DNA of 52,693 nt from an uncultured Acidobacteriota bacterium (GTDB lineage: Bacteria > Acidobacteriota > UBA6911 > CAINFC01). A model generated the notes under the pieces. The model did no database searches, was not told where the DNA came from, and was given only the letters and a program-made list of their open reading frames with translations. Position 1 is the stretch's first letter; every line of letters begins with the position of its first letter. Positions 8,802 through 15,642 of the stretch are shown here, in pieces. The position numbers and the translations under genes were made by a program. The stretch is from assembly GCA_903847975.1 (NCBI GenBank), contig CAINFC010000160.1, positions 1-52,693 of the forward strand, in the 5' to 3' direction.

Positions 8802-9263
8802 ATGGACATGCTCTCCCTGATTCTGGGCCTCATTCTTGCCCTGCTGTGCGGGTGCGTGGCTGCCTGCGTCCGGATCTATTTCCGCCAACAGGAATCGGAA
8901 AAAGAGATCCGCCAGCTCAAGGAGGTTCTGCAGGCCTTTTTGTCCATCCAGGAGCGCAATATCGCCGAGATTCGCGCCGAGCTGCAGTCGGCACCGGCGC
9001 CTCCGGCCAAAAAGACGAGCGGCCCGGGACCGGGGAGTGCCGCGGAAAAGAAAAACCTGGCGGAAGAGCCGGGACCGGGAGATCTTCTTTACGCCGAATC
9101 CCAGGAGAAAGCGCAGCGCAGGCGCTACGTATGGGAGCTGGCGGATCAGGGGCTGAGCGTCGAGGAAATTGCCCGCCGCACCCAGCTTCCTCTGGGGCAG
9201 ATCGATGTCATTCTGAACATGCGCGGCATAAGCCAGGAAGGGAGCAAACCGCCATGGCGCTGA
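8802..9263 (+). CDS. Small membrane-anchored coiled-coil protein of the flagellar operon
   Basis: The 153-residue protein has one N-terminal membrane helix (residues about 4-26, ILGLILALLCGCVAACVRIY). A charged coiled coil of about 45 residues follows (ESEKEIRQLKEVLQ to RAELQ), then a flexible Pro/Ala/Gly-rich stretch. The conserved C-terminal block is about 108-145 (YVWELADQGLSVEEIARRTQ, then LPLGQIDVILNM). This layout, with a helix-turn-helix-like tail, matches the DUF2802/DUF6115-type proteins often found at the end of flhF-flhG-fliA operons. Their function is unknown to me. A membrane or motor-linked accessory role is only inferred from position. AAGGA precedes the start. Its stop overlaps the next reading frame. 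Confidence 0.75.
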   Translation: MDMLSLILGLILALLCGCVAACVRIYFRQQESEKEIRQLKEVLQAFLSIQERNIAEIRAELQSAPAPPAKKTSGPGPGSAAEKKNLAEEPGPGDLLYAESQEKAQRRRYVWELADQGLSVEEIARRTQLPLGQIDVILNMRGISQEGSKPPWR

Positions 9264-10108
9264 TGCGCCGGTTTTCGGCTTATCGCTGCGCCAATCCGCG
9301 ATGTCATCGGCACGTTTCCGCACTCCGCCAGTGGCTTTTTCGCCCCCGGTCCTATGCCCTGAACGGGAGTCCCTATTGCAGCGAGAACTGCCTCCGCCCG
9401 CAGCTGCAGTCGGTTCTGAACCATTTTATTTTTCGCGGAAACCTTTCCGCCGGCCCGCTGCACCGGAGTACGATCGGGCTGATCCTGCTGGATTTCAACC
9501 TCATCACCCTGCCGCAGCTCAACGAAGTTCTGGCCCGCCAGCGGGACGGAGACCGCCGTTTTTTCGGGGAAATCGTCATCTCTCTGGGGTTTATCTCGGA
9601 GAAGCAGATCACCCTGGCGCTGAGCAGGCAGGAAGGCCTCCCCTGGCTGGACCTGGACCGCAGAAGGGTGGACCCGGCCGCCCTGCAAAAGGTTCCGCCC
9701 GAACTGGCCTTCTGTTCTCTGATCATGCCGCTGGATTTTGACCTGGGGCTTGCCGAGCTGAACGTGGTGGCCGCCGCGCCCGTGGACCGGATGGCGCTGA
9801 CCGCATTGCAGCAGATGAACCGGTGCCGGGTCAACTGCTTTATCGGACCGGAGAGCAAAGTGAAGCAGCTGCTGGCCGAAAACTACGGCCAGGAATCCGC
9901 CTCCAGGCGACTGGAGCGAAAATCGGTCCCGAAGCCGGAGGATGTTTACGCGCTGCGCGAGGAGCTGATGTACCAGTACCGCATCGCATCCGGCGTAGGG
10001 ATGGAGGTGGCTCCCTACCATAAGTCCCTCTGGATGCGAATTCACACCCCTATGGGAACCAGGGACTTTTTCTATTCGATATCTTCGGAGGAGGAGGCTC
10101 CGGCCTGA
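9254..10108 (+). CDS. Stand-alone MshEN (GspE N-terminal) domain protein with Cys cluster
   Basis: Residues about 70-212 match the MshEN/T2SSE N-terminal domain seen at the front of secretion and pilus ATPases. There are two tandem L/I-rich motifs (GLILLDFNLITLPQLNEVL.RQ, then FGEIVISLGFISEKQITLAL.RQ) separated by five residues. The usual second half follows (VPPELAFCSLIMPLDFDLGL to KVKQLLAENYG). No ATPase domain follows. In MshE this tandem motif binds cyclic di-GMP; here several consensus positions differ (N82 for the second Gly of motif 1, displaced Arg), so binding is unproven. The front carries C12-x4-C17 and C42-x3-C46, a possible zinc site. ATG 9254 follows AGGAAGGGAG; ATG 9263 is an alternative. 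The protein has 284 residues and ends the flagellar operon. Confidence 0.8.
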   Translation: MALMRRFSAYRCANPRCHRHVSALRQWLFRPRSYALNGSPYCSENCLRPQLQSVLNHFIFRGNLSAGPLHRSTIGLILLDFNLITLPQLNEVLARQRDGDRRFFGEIVISLGFISEKQITLALSRQEGLPWLDLDRRRVDPAALQKVPPELAFCSLIMPLDFDLGLAELNVVAAAPVDRMALTALQQMNRCRVNCFIGPESKVKQLLAENYGQESASRRLERKSVPKPEDVYALREELMYQYRIASGVGMEVAPYHKSLWMRIHTPMGTRDFFYSISSEEEAPA

Positions 10109-10239
10109 AGTGCGCCCTGAAGTGCGCCGGGACTGCCCTTCCGGCTCCGAGCTCAACCGTCCTGTGCCGGCTTGGGGGAAATTTTATTGCACTTTCATCT
10201 TCCGGGACAAACCGGTAGGAGGTCGCCATCTCCTTTCGG

Positions 10240-10379
10240 CAAGCACTTCCGCCTTTCTTCCCGCTCTTCCTTTCTTCCTGTGAGTCCTTTCTTTTCACAG
10301 GAAGAAGGGAAGATCAGGAAGGAAGAAAGAAGCCGTCCGTATATTTTGAGAGGGAAGAGCGACTTTTTGCGAGGTTATC
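10240..10379 (+). repeat. Polypurine inverted-repeat element, copy 1
   Basis: An imperfect palindrome of about 90 bp: the left arm at 10251-10283 (GCCTTTCTTCCCGCTCTTCC...CCTGTGA) pairs with the right arm at 10294-10332 (TCACAGGAAGAAGGGAAGAT...). It is followed by GCCGTCCGTATATTTT and a GACTTTTTGC motif at 10361-10379. Copies occur near 22.9, 28.4, 36.7 and 41.1 kb. The gap 10109-10624 (516 bp) holds this element, a short direct repeat (TGAAGTGCGCC, twice from 10106) and the cheX promoter. I see no gene in it. Confidence 0.75.
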
Positions 10380-10556
10380 TTCATTTGACGGAGCGGCAGT
10401 GAGTGCTGCTCCGCGTGGGCAATGCCGGACGGCTTCCTCGCCCCTTGCGGATCTTTCGGCGAGCCCTTTCCCGGTCAACCCCTCCTGCCTTTTTTGAGTA
10501 ATCCGGAAGAAAAGATTGAGGCAAGCCTACTTTCCGGGATGAGTTTGTGTAAAAAT

Positions 10557-10585
10557 CAGACAGATTTTAGGCATTGTTTGATAAT
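10557..10585 (+). promoter_or_regulatory. Possible sigma-70-type promoter for cheX-cheY-cheX
   Basis: A CAGACA box (10557-10562) and a GATAAT box (10580-10585) are 17 bp apart. A transcript would begin near 10592, about 33 bp before the first cheX, whose AAGGAGA lies at 10614-10620. No flagellar sigma-28 or sigma-54 pattern fits as well. This is a pattern match only. Confidence 0.4.
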
Positions 10586-10624
10586 CCCTATTTAGCGGCA
10601 GAATGCTCGAATGAAGGAGATGCA

Positions 10625-11086
10625 ATGACAACCCAGATTACCAAGAATGATTTATTGACGATCGTACAGCAGGTTTTTGAGTCCATGATGGGACTCCAGG
10701 TCGAAGATGACAGCCAGGCAGCGGCCGATTTGAGCGTTGGCGAAGTAAGCATGGCTACCATCTGCATCTCCGGCGGATGGAATGGAATTATTATATTTCA
10801 GAGCACCCGCAAGCTGGCTTCCAAGATTGCCCAGGGCATGTTTCAGCTGGACGAGGAGAGCATTTCCGCGGAAGAAACCAAAGATGCTTTTGGGGAAGTC
10901 ATTAACATGGTGGGGGGCAATCTCAAGGCCCTGCTGCCGGGGCCTTCCTCGCTGTCTCTGCCCAATGTGGTGCTCGGCACGGATTGCTCCTGGGATGTCC
11001 CCGGGGGGACGACGGTGCTGGTTTCTCTGTTCCGTTCCGTGGGCGAACCGATGAGCTGGTCGGTCATCGAAGAACAAAAAAAATAG
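10625..11086 (+). CDS. cheX: CheX-family phosphatase-like protein (first copy)
   Basis: This 153-residue CheX/CheC-type protein would be expected to remove phosphate from CheY. The family signature is present: WNGIIIFQS at about 52-60, then DAFGEVINMVGGN, in which E91 and N94 form the ExxN catalytic pair. LPGPSSLSLPNVVLG follows. The ATG at 10625 was chosen because AAGGAGA precedes it at ideal spacing; the open frame runs 17 codons further upstream without a ribosome site. It lies 94 bp before cheY, and a paralogue lies after cheY. It probably acts on the adjacent CheY, dimer-type as in known CheX. This is inferred from motif and neighbourhood. Confidence 0.88.
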   Translation: MTTQITKNDLLTIVQQVFESMMGLQVEDDSQAAADLSVGEVSMATICISGGWNGIIIFQSTRKLASKIAQGMFQLDEESISAEETKDAFGEVINMVGGNLKALLPGPSSLSLPNVVLGTDCSWDVPGGTTVLVSLFRSVGEPMSWSVIEEQKK

Positions 11087-11180
11087 CCTTATGGTATTAT
11101 AAATTAGCCTAAATGCAGAAGGGAAAGGTCGGGAGAAAAAGCAGCCGGACCTTTACACCATTACAGAAAGGTAACCGTCC

Positions 11181-11543
11181 ATGAAAGTATTAGTTGTCGA
11201 TGATTCTAAGGTGATGAGGGTTATTCTCTCCCGCATACTCAAAGAGATGGGCCACGAAGTGGTTGAGGCGGGCGACGGGCAGGATGCCCTGAAAAAGGTA
11301 GAAGAAAGCGGCGGCGTGGGGTTGGCTCTGGTCGATTGGAACATGCCCGTCATGAACGGCCTCGACTTTGTCAAGGCCCTGCGGGCCGATACCCGCTTCT
11401 GGCAGATTCCGGTGATGATGGTGACCACCGAAACGGAAATGGGCCAGGTCCAGCTTGCCTTGCAGGCCGGGGCCAACAATTATGTGACCAAGCCGTTCAC
11501 CCCGGATGTCATTCAGGAAAAATTGAAAAGTATGGGATTTTGA
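11181..11543 (+). CDS. cheY: CheY-type single-domain response regulator
   Basis: This 120-residue receiver has all the catalytic residues: D7 and D8 in the acidic pocket, D52 as phosphoacceptor (ALVDWNMPVM), T82 or T83 as the switch residue and K104 in YVTKPF. There is no output domain, so it must act by binding a partner. FliM in the upstream operon carries a matching EIDALF peptide. It is flanked on both sides by CheX-type phosphatase genes, an arrangement that points to fast signal removal. No CheA, CheW or chemoreceptor is encoded in this window, so the kinase that phosphorylates it is elsewhere. A good AGAAAGGTAA precedes the start. Confidence 0.93.
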   Translation: MKVLVVDDSKVMRVILSRILKEMGHEVVEAGDGQDALKKVEESGGVGLALVDWNMPVMNGLDFVKALRADTRFWQIPVMMVTTETEMGQVQLALQAGANNYVTKPFTPDVIQEKLKSMGF

Positions 11544-11612
11544 TTCGCCGCGGTTCCTGCTTTTTATCCAAACATTCCATTTTTGCCTGCAAACCGAACA
11601 GAGATACGGTTC

Positions 11613-12080
11613 ATGAGTGCCGAAAATTTTATTACCGAAGAAATGCTCTACCCCATTCTGGAAGATGTTTTTTCCACAATGTTCGGGATGCCGATGGAAG
11701 CCAGGGGACGGGTTTCCGAGGTTCACATTGACGGACGGGCCTGCCTCTGCAGCATCAGTATCACCGGCACCTGGAACGGCATCGTTCTGGTGCAATGCAG
11801 CGATGCCCTGGCGAAGGAAATCGGCACGGTCATGTTCTCCACCGATGCCGAAGCGATTTCCAAAGCCGAAATAAAGGACGCCATGGGGGAAATCACCAAC
11901 ATGGTGGGGGGAAACCTCAAACGGATTCTGCCGGGCCCCTCGGCCCTTTCCCTGCCGAATGTGATGTTCGGCAGTGACTTGAGCTGGAAAGTACCCGGGC
12001 CGGCCGATATCTGTATCTTTTGTGTCCTGATCTCGGGAATGCTGCTGGTGGTAACGATCGTACGAAGAGCCCAGAACTGA
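11613..12080 (+). CDS. cheX: CheX-family phosphatase-like protein (second copy)
   Basis: A paralogue of the gene before cheY. The 155-residue product shares the core WNGI...DAMGEITNMVGGNLK, with E93 and N96 as the ExxN pair, and the LPGPSALSLPNVMFGSDLSW stretch. The last about 25 residues differ sharply from the first copy: they are hydrophobic (ICIFCVLISGMLLVVTIV) where the first copy ends in a polar tail. The two copies may therefore differ in partner or location. The ATG at 11613 is preferred; a TTG at 11583 would add ten residues. The upstream AGAGA is weak. The two CheX proteins could form a heterodimer or serve different CheY proteins; the sequence cannot decide. Confidence 0.85.
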   Translation: MSAENFITEEMLYPILEDVFSTMFGMPMEARGRVSEVHIDGRACLCSISITGTWNGIVLVQCSDALAKEIGTVMFSTDAEAISKAEIKDAMGEITNMVGGNLKRILPGPSALSLPNVMFGSDLSWKVPGPADICIFCVLISGMLLVVTIVRRAQN

Positions 12081-12097
12081 AACCGGAAGCGGGGCGG

Positions 12098-12133
12098 CGG
12101 CCTGCCCGCAGGCCAGCGTGCCGGGCAGGCACG
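12098..12133 (+). terminator. Two short GC-rich hairpins between cheX and accD
   Basis: GCCTGC (12100-12105) pairs with GCAGGC (12108-12113), and GTGCC (12118-12122) pairs with GGCAC (12128-12132). No T-run follows, so a rho-independent terminator is doubtful. They may separate the chemotaxis unit from accD-folC, or act in the accD leader. Confidence 0.3.
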
Positions 12134-12167
12134 GGTTGGCTCTCCACTCATACGGCTTGGAAAACAT

Positions 12168-13019
12168 ATGGCTTGGTTTAAAAAGGAAAAACAACCGATT
12201 GCTCCCACCCCGGAAGAAGCCCGGGTGGTCCGGACCGAGGGGCTCTTTACCAAGTGTCCGCAGTGCAGCCGGGCGCTATGGAAAAAGGACCTGGAAGACA
12301 ACCTGGGGGTCTGCACCAAGTGCAGCTACCACTTCCGGATCAGCGCCCGTCGGCGTCTGGAACTGCTTTTCGATGAAGGGCGCTATACGGAATACGGCAG
12401 CGATCTGTTTTCCCCGGATCCGCTCGGGTTCCACGACAAGCGGGCCTACGCGGACCGGCTGCAGGAAGCCCGCCGCACCACCGGGTTGAACGATGCGGTC
12501 ATCAATGCCGCCGGGCAGCTCTCGGGCCGAAAGGTGCTGGTCTGTGCCATGGAGAGCAACTTCATCAGCGGCAGCATGGGCTGCGTGGTAGGAGAGATGA
12601 TCACCTTGGCGGTTGAAAAAGCCGTGGAAGACCAGACTCCGCTGGTTATTATTTCTGCTTCCGGCGGTGCCCGCATGCACGAGGGAACTTTCTCCCTGAT
12701 GCAAATGGCCAAGATCTGCTCCGCCTTGGCGCGGCTGGACCGACTGCGCATTCCTTACGTATCCATCCTGACCGACCCGACTACGGGCGGAGTAACCGCC
12801 AGCTTCGCCATGCTCGGGGATCTGAATATCGCCGAGCCAGGGGCCCTGATCGGTTTTGCCGGACCCCGGGTCATTGAACAGACCATCCGCCAAAAGCTGC
12901 CGAAAGGCTTTCAGCGGTCCGAGTTCCTCATGGAGAGAGGGATGCTCGATGCCATCGTGGATCGCCGCCAGATCAAGGATTTCCTGACCCGCAGCCTCTG
13001 CTTTTTTTGCGACCGATAG
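12168..13019 (+). CDS. accD: Acetyl-CoA carboxylase carboxyltransferase subunit beta
   Basis: AccD is the beta half of the carboxyltransferase that makes malonyl-CoA, the first committed step of fatty-acid synthesis. The 283-residue length is standard. The N-terminal zinc ribbon uses C30, C33, C49 and C52 (KCPQCSRALW...VCTKCSYHF). The crotonase-like core has VCAMESNFISGSMGCVVGE, ISASGGARMHEGTFSLMQM and DPTTGGVTASFAMLGD. The ATG at 12168 follows the chemotaxis genes by 88 bp and folC starts 3 bp after the stop. The accD-folC pair is common in bacteria. The accA, accB and accC genes are not in the window. Confidence 0.97.
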   Translation: MAWFKKEKQPIAPTPEEARVVRTEGLFTKCPQCSRALWKKDLEDNLGVCTKCSYHFRISARRRLELLFDEGRYTEYGSDLFSPDPLGFHDKRAYADRLQEARRTTGLNDAVINAAGQLSGRKVLVCAMESNFISGSMGCVVGEMITLAVEKAVEDQTPLVIISASGGARMHEGTFSLMQMAKICSALARLDRLRIPYVSILTDPTTGGVTASFAMLGDLNIAEPGALIGFAGPRVIEQTIRQKLPKGFQRSEFLMERGMLDAIVDRRQIKDFLTRSLCFFCDR

Positions 13020-13022
13020 GCA

Positions 13023-14348
13023 ATGAATTATTCCGAGGCCCTTCCGTACCTGAGGCAGCTTGGGAGGGAAGCACCCTCGGCAAAATTCAGCCTGAAAACC
13101 ATCCGCCGGCTCTGCCGGGCATTTGAAAATCCGCAAAATCGGTTTTCCTCCGTCCTGATTGCCGGAACCAACGGCAAGGGGTCGACGGCTGCGACCCTTT
13201 ATGCCATACTTCTTCAGACCGGCATTCCGGTCGGCTGCTACATCTCTCCGCATCTGGTACATCCGCGGGAAAGAATCCGGGTTCATCGCAGTTGCATTTC
13301 CGAGGAGGATTTCGCCCGCTGCCTCACGGAAGTGCGGGACAAGGTCCAATGGCTCAATGCCCGGCGCGACTTCCCGATCCGTCCCTCCTTTTTCGAAGTT
13401 CTGACCATGGCCGCTTTCATCCACTTTGCGCGCAGCGGCGTTCGCCTGGCGGTACTGGAGGTCGGTCTGGGGGGGCGTCTGGACGCTACCAATCTGTGCC
13501 AGCCGGAAGTGGTGGCCCTGACCGGCATTTCCCGGGATCACCAGCAGTACCTGGGAAACTCCCTGATGGCCATCGCCCGGGAGAAAACCGGGACCTTTCG
13601 CACGGGAATCCCGGCCGTAGTCGGGGATCTTCCCCCGCGCATTATGCGTTGGGTGGCACGCCGTGCCGGGCAGATCGGAGCTCCGGTCTGGTTCCTTTCG
13701 CGGGATAGCTTGCGGAAAGGGATCCAAGGCGAGGCAGGCAGGTATCGGTTCGAGATGCGAACCAGGGTAAGGAATTATCCGCAGCTGGCCCCCTCCCTGC
13801 GGGGACGGCACCAGGTCCACAATGCAGGATTGGCGGTTTTGCTGGCAGAAAGGCTATCCGAAAAGGGCTGGCCGATCGATGCCGACCACATCCGCCGCGG
13901 CCTTTCCGGCACCATCTGGCCCGGACGGCTCCAGTGGATCGATGGGGAGCCTGCCGTTCTTCTGGACGGAGCGCATAACCCGGAAGGAGCCGCCGGGCTG
14001 GCCTCCTTTCTGGAATCCGCCTATCCCCGCAGGCGCCGCATCCTGGTTTTCGGAGCCATGCGCGATAAAAATTATGGCGCCATGGCCCGGTTGCTTTTCC
14101 CGCGGGCGGAAAAAATCGTTCTGACCCGGCCGCGGAGCCCGCGGGCGGTCTCCTTGAAGGACCTGATGGCCTTGCCGGCAGCCCGCTGTCACCCCGGCTG
14201 GTTAGCGGCAGACGATCCGGCCCGCGCTTTGCAGGAGGCGATCCGACTGGCGCGGCCGGAGGACCTGCTGGTGGTAACCGGCTCGCTGTTCCTGGTTGGC
14301 GAAATCCTCTCCTCGCTCGGTTACGATACCCTGCAGCCATTTCCGTAA
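13023..14348 (+). CDS. folC: Folylpolyglutamate synthase / dihydrofolate synthase
   Basis: FolC adds glutamate to dihydropteroate and to folates using ATP. The 441-residue protein shows the P-loop GTNGKGST at residues 48-55, the folate-binding YISPHLVHPRERI segment, the ARDFPIRPSFFEVLTMAAF region and the Mur-ligase-type LEVGLGGRLDATN block. DGAHNPEGAAGL follows later, with a C-terminal domain ending near VTGSLFLVGE. It starts 3 bp after accD, so the two are one transcript. The stop is followed at once by repeat DNA up to udk on the other strand. I cannot tell from sequence whether it is mono- or bifunctional. Confidence 0.95.
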   Translation: MNYSEALPYLRQLGREAPSAKFSLKTIRRLCRAFENPQNRFSSVLIAGTNGKGSTAATLYAILLQTGIPVGCYISPHLVHPRERIRVHRSCISEEDFARCLTEVRDKVQWLNARRDFPIRPSFFEVLTMAAFIHFARSGVRLAVLEVGLGGRLDATNLCQPEVVALTGISRDHQQYLGNSLMAIAREKTGTFRTGIPAVVGDLPPRIMRWVARRAGQIGAPVWFLSRDSLRKGIQGEAGRYRFEMRTRVRNYPQLAPSLRGRHQVHNAGLAVLLAERLSEKGWPIDADHIRRGLSGTIWPGRLQWIDGEPAVLLDGAHNPEGAAGLASFLESAYPRRRRILVFGAMRDKNYGAMARLLFPRAEKIVLTRPRSPRAVSLKDLMALPAARCHPGWLAADDPARALQEAIRLARPEDLLVVTGSLFLVGEILSSLGYDTLQPFP

Positions 14349-14362
14349 AGGGCCCAGGGAAC

Positions 14363-14656
14363 GGTGGACGCGTAAAAAGCAGCAGGAACCCCGAAAGGGG
14401 TTCCGGAACACAGCCCGGGATTGCGCCGCATAGGCGCTACCCCGGGTAGGCGGAATTGTTTAAAACCCAGCCCGGAAAGGGCTGCGCAAACACATGGCAT
14501 GGCTGAATTTTGCGCAACCCTTTCCGGGTTGTTGCCCACAGGTGCCCCTACCCGGGGTAGGCGCGAAGCGCGCCAACCCCGGGCTGTGTTCCGAAGCCCT
14601 TGCAGGGCTTTCCCCAACGGAAATTCGAAGATGTGGGACTTTTTGCCGGGTCATCA
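14363..14656. repeat. Composite hairpin element bounded by inverted GACTTTTTGC-type ends
   Basis: The element contains stacked hairpins: GGAACCCC/GGGGTTCC around 14385, CAGCCCGGG...ACCCCGGG, CAGCCCGGAAAGGGCTG, and TACCCGGGGTA. Its right end is a GACTTTTTGCCGGGTCATC motif at 14637-14655. Its left end (about 14363-14381, GACGCGTAAAAAGC) resembles the inverted motif. A second, shorter copy lies at 52483-52693 with the same order of blocks (TAAAAAG, AGCAGGAACCCCGAAAGGGG-like, GTTTAAAACCCAGCCC). No coding potential is evident. Confidence 0.7.
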
Positions 14657-14659
14657 GGG

Positions 14660-14783
14660 AATGGTCGGCGCGCAAAAAGTGGCGAAAGTCTGAAAGGGCG
14701 AAATAATTCCAGCCCGGGGCTTTGCCCGGGCTGAGGATATGGGAGGCTTTCCGCCTCCTGCAAGACTTTTTGCCGGTTTGTCA
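14660..14783. repeat. Short hairpin element with inverted motif ends before udk
   Basis: The inverted motif at 14661-14680 (ending GCGCAAAAAGT) and a direct motif at 14764-14782 (GACTTTTTGCCGGTTTGTC) flank two hairpins: AGCCCGGG (14711-14718) with CCCGGGCT (14725-14732), and GGAGGC (14742-14747) with GCCTCC (14753-14758). The gap 14349-14780 between the convergent folC and udk genes is filled by this and the preceding element. The hairpins may also end transcription from both sides. The right end overlaps the udk stop codon by a few bases. Confidence 0.6.
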
Positions 14784-15434
14784 GGTGATGGTGGGCGTTA
14801 CCTCCGCCTCCTGGATGTTGTGCTGCCGAAACCAGCTCTGAATCCGGGAAATGACCATGTCCACGGCAATCCGGTTTTCCCCGCCTCCCGGGATGATGAC
14901 ATCCGCCAGATACTTGCTGGATTCTACAAATTGCAGGTGCATGGGGCGGACGGTCTCGGTGTACTGGTGAATCACCGATTCCAGGCTGCGGCCCCTCTCC
15001 CGGGTATCCCTCTGCAGCCGGCGGATAAAGCGGATGTCCGAGTCCGTATCCACGAAGAGCCGGATGTCCATACGGTTGCGCAGCTCTTCCTTTTCGAACA
15101 CCAGGATCCCCTCCACGATAATCAGGGGCTTGGATTCCAGCCGCTCCACGCTCGGCATCCGGGAGTGGGTATGAAAATTGTAGATCGGCTGTTCGATCGC
15201 CTGGCTCATCTGCAAATGCTTCAGATTTTCAATGAAAAGGTCCCAGTCGAACGCCTGAGGGTGGTCGAAGTTGCAGTGGTTGCGCTGATCCCGGGGGATA
15301 TGCTCCAGGTCCCGGTAGTAATGGTCCTGCTGCATGATCATGGCCCGGTCCTTGCCGATCCGGCCCAGGATCTTGTTGGCCACGGTCGTTTTACCCGATC
15401 CGGTACCTCCGCAGATTCCTATGGTTAAGGGCAT
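14781..15434 (-). CDS. udk: Uridine kinase
   Basis: Uridine kinase phosphorylates uridine and cytidine in pyrimidine salvage. The 217-residue protein has the P-loop GGTGSGKT at residues 9-16, the QQDHYYRDL segment, NFDHPQAFDWDLF (nucleoside site), PIYNFHTHSR and the lid with RFIRRLQRDTRERGRS. All are diagnostic of Udk rather than phosphoribulokinase. AAAGGAC precedes the start. It is divergent from the GWxTD gene and convergent with folC, so it is transcribed alone. Its 3' end touches the repeat block. Confidence 0.95.
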   Translation of the reverse strand: MPLTIGICGGTGSGKTTVANKILGRIGKDRAMIMQQDHYYRDLEHIPRDQRNHCNFDHPQAFDWDLFIENLKHLQMSQAIEQPIYNFHTHSRMPSVERLESKPLIIVEGILVFEKEELRNRMDIRLFVDTDSDIRFIRRLQRDTRERGRSLESVIHQYTETVRPMHLQFVESSKYLADVIIPGGGENRIAVDMVISRIQSWFRQHNIQEAEVTPTIT

Positions 15435-15576
15435 TTTGGGTGTCCTTTCATTTCGATGACGGATCTGATTCTTTCGGAAAAACCGCTTCCCAAGAGAACC
15501 GGGAAGAGGTATTATCCCGCCTTACAAATAATCCACGGCTTGATATTACCAAACCCTTTTGTTAACTTAAACGGTG

Positions 15577-15591
15577 CGGGAACATTTCCCG
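15577..15591. promoter_or_regulatory. Perfect inverted repeat CGGGAA-CAT-TTCCCG in the udk/GWxTD divergent gap
   Basis: CGGGAA (15577-15582) and TTCCCG (15586-15591) form a 6+3+6 perfect palindrome between the two divergent genes, 52 bp before the GWxTD start. It may be an operator for a dimeric regulator. No regulator gene is next to it. The rest of the gap 15435-15642 shows only weak promoter-like AT stretches. Confidence 0.35.
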
Positions 15592-15642
15592 TGCAGTTTC
15601 GTTTCAGCAGAGGTGAGATTGAATAATACTGGGATTAATCCT

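Noticed and set aside
10050-10298. A small frame starting MKRKDSQEERKSGKKG, with look-alikes at 36688-36915 and 40874-41182
   Set aside because: The same peptide start occurs only because the inverted-repeat element recurs. Two further copies of the element break the frame, and there is no ribosome site. It is repeat DNA, not a gene.
10500-10625. A sigma-28 (TAAA ... GCCGATAA) or sigma-54 promoter before cheX
   Set aside because: TAAA and GATAA are present, but 26 bp apart rather than about 18, and no GG-N10-GC pair is correctly spaced.
14349-14783. CRISPR array or tRNA in the repeat-filled gap after folC
   Set aside because: The repeats are hairpins of differing sequence, not evenly spaced identical repeats with unique spacers; no cloverleaf with the TTC arm was found.
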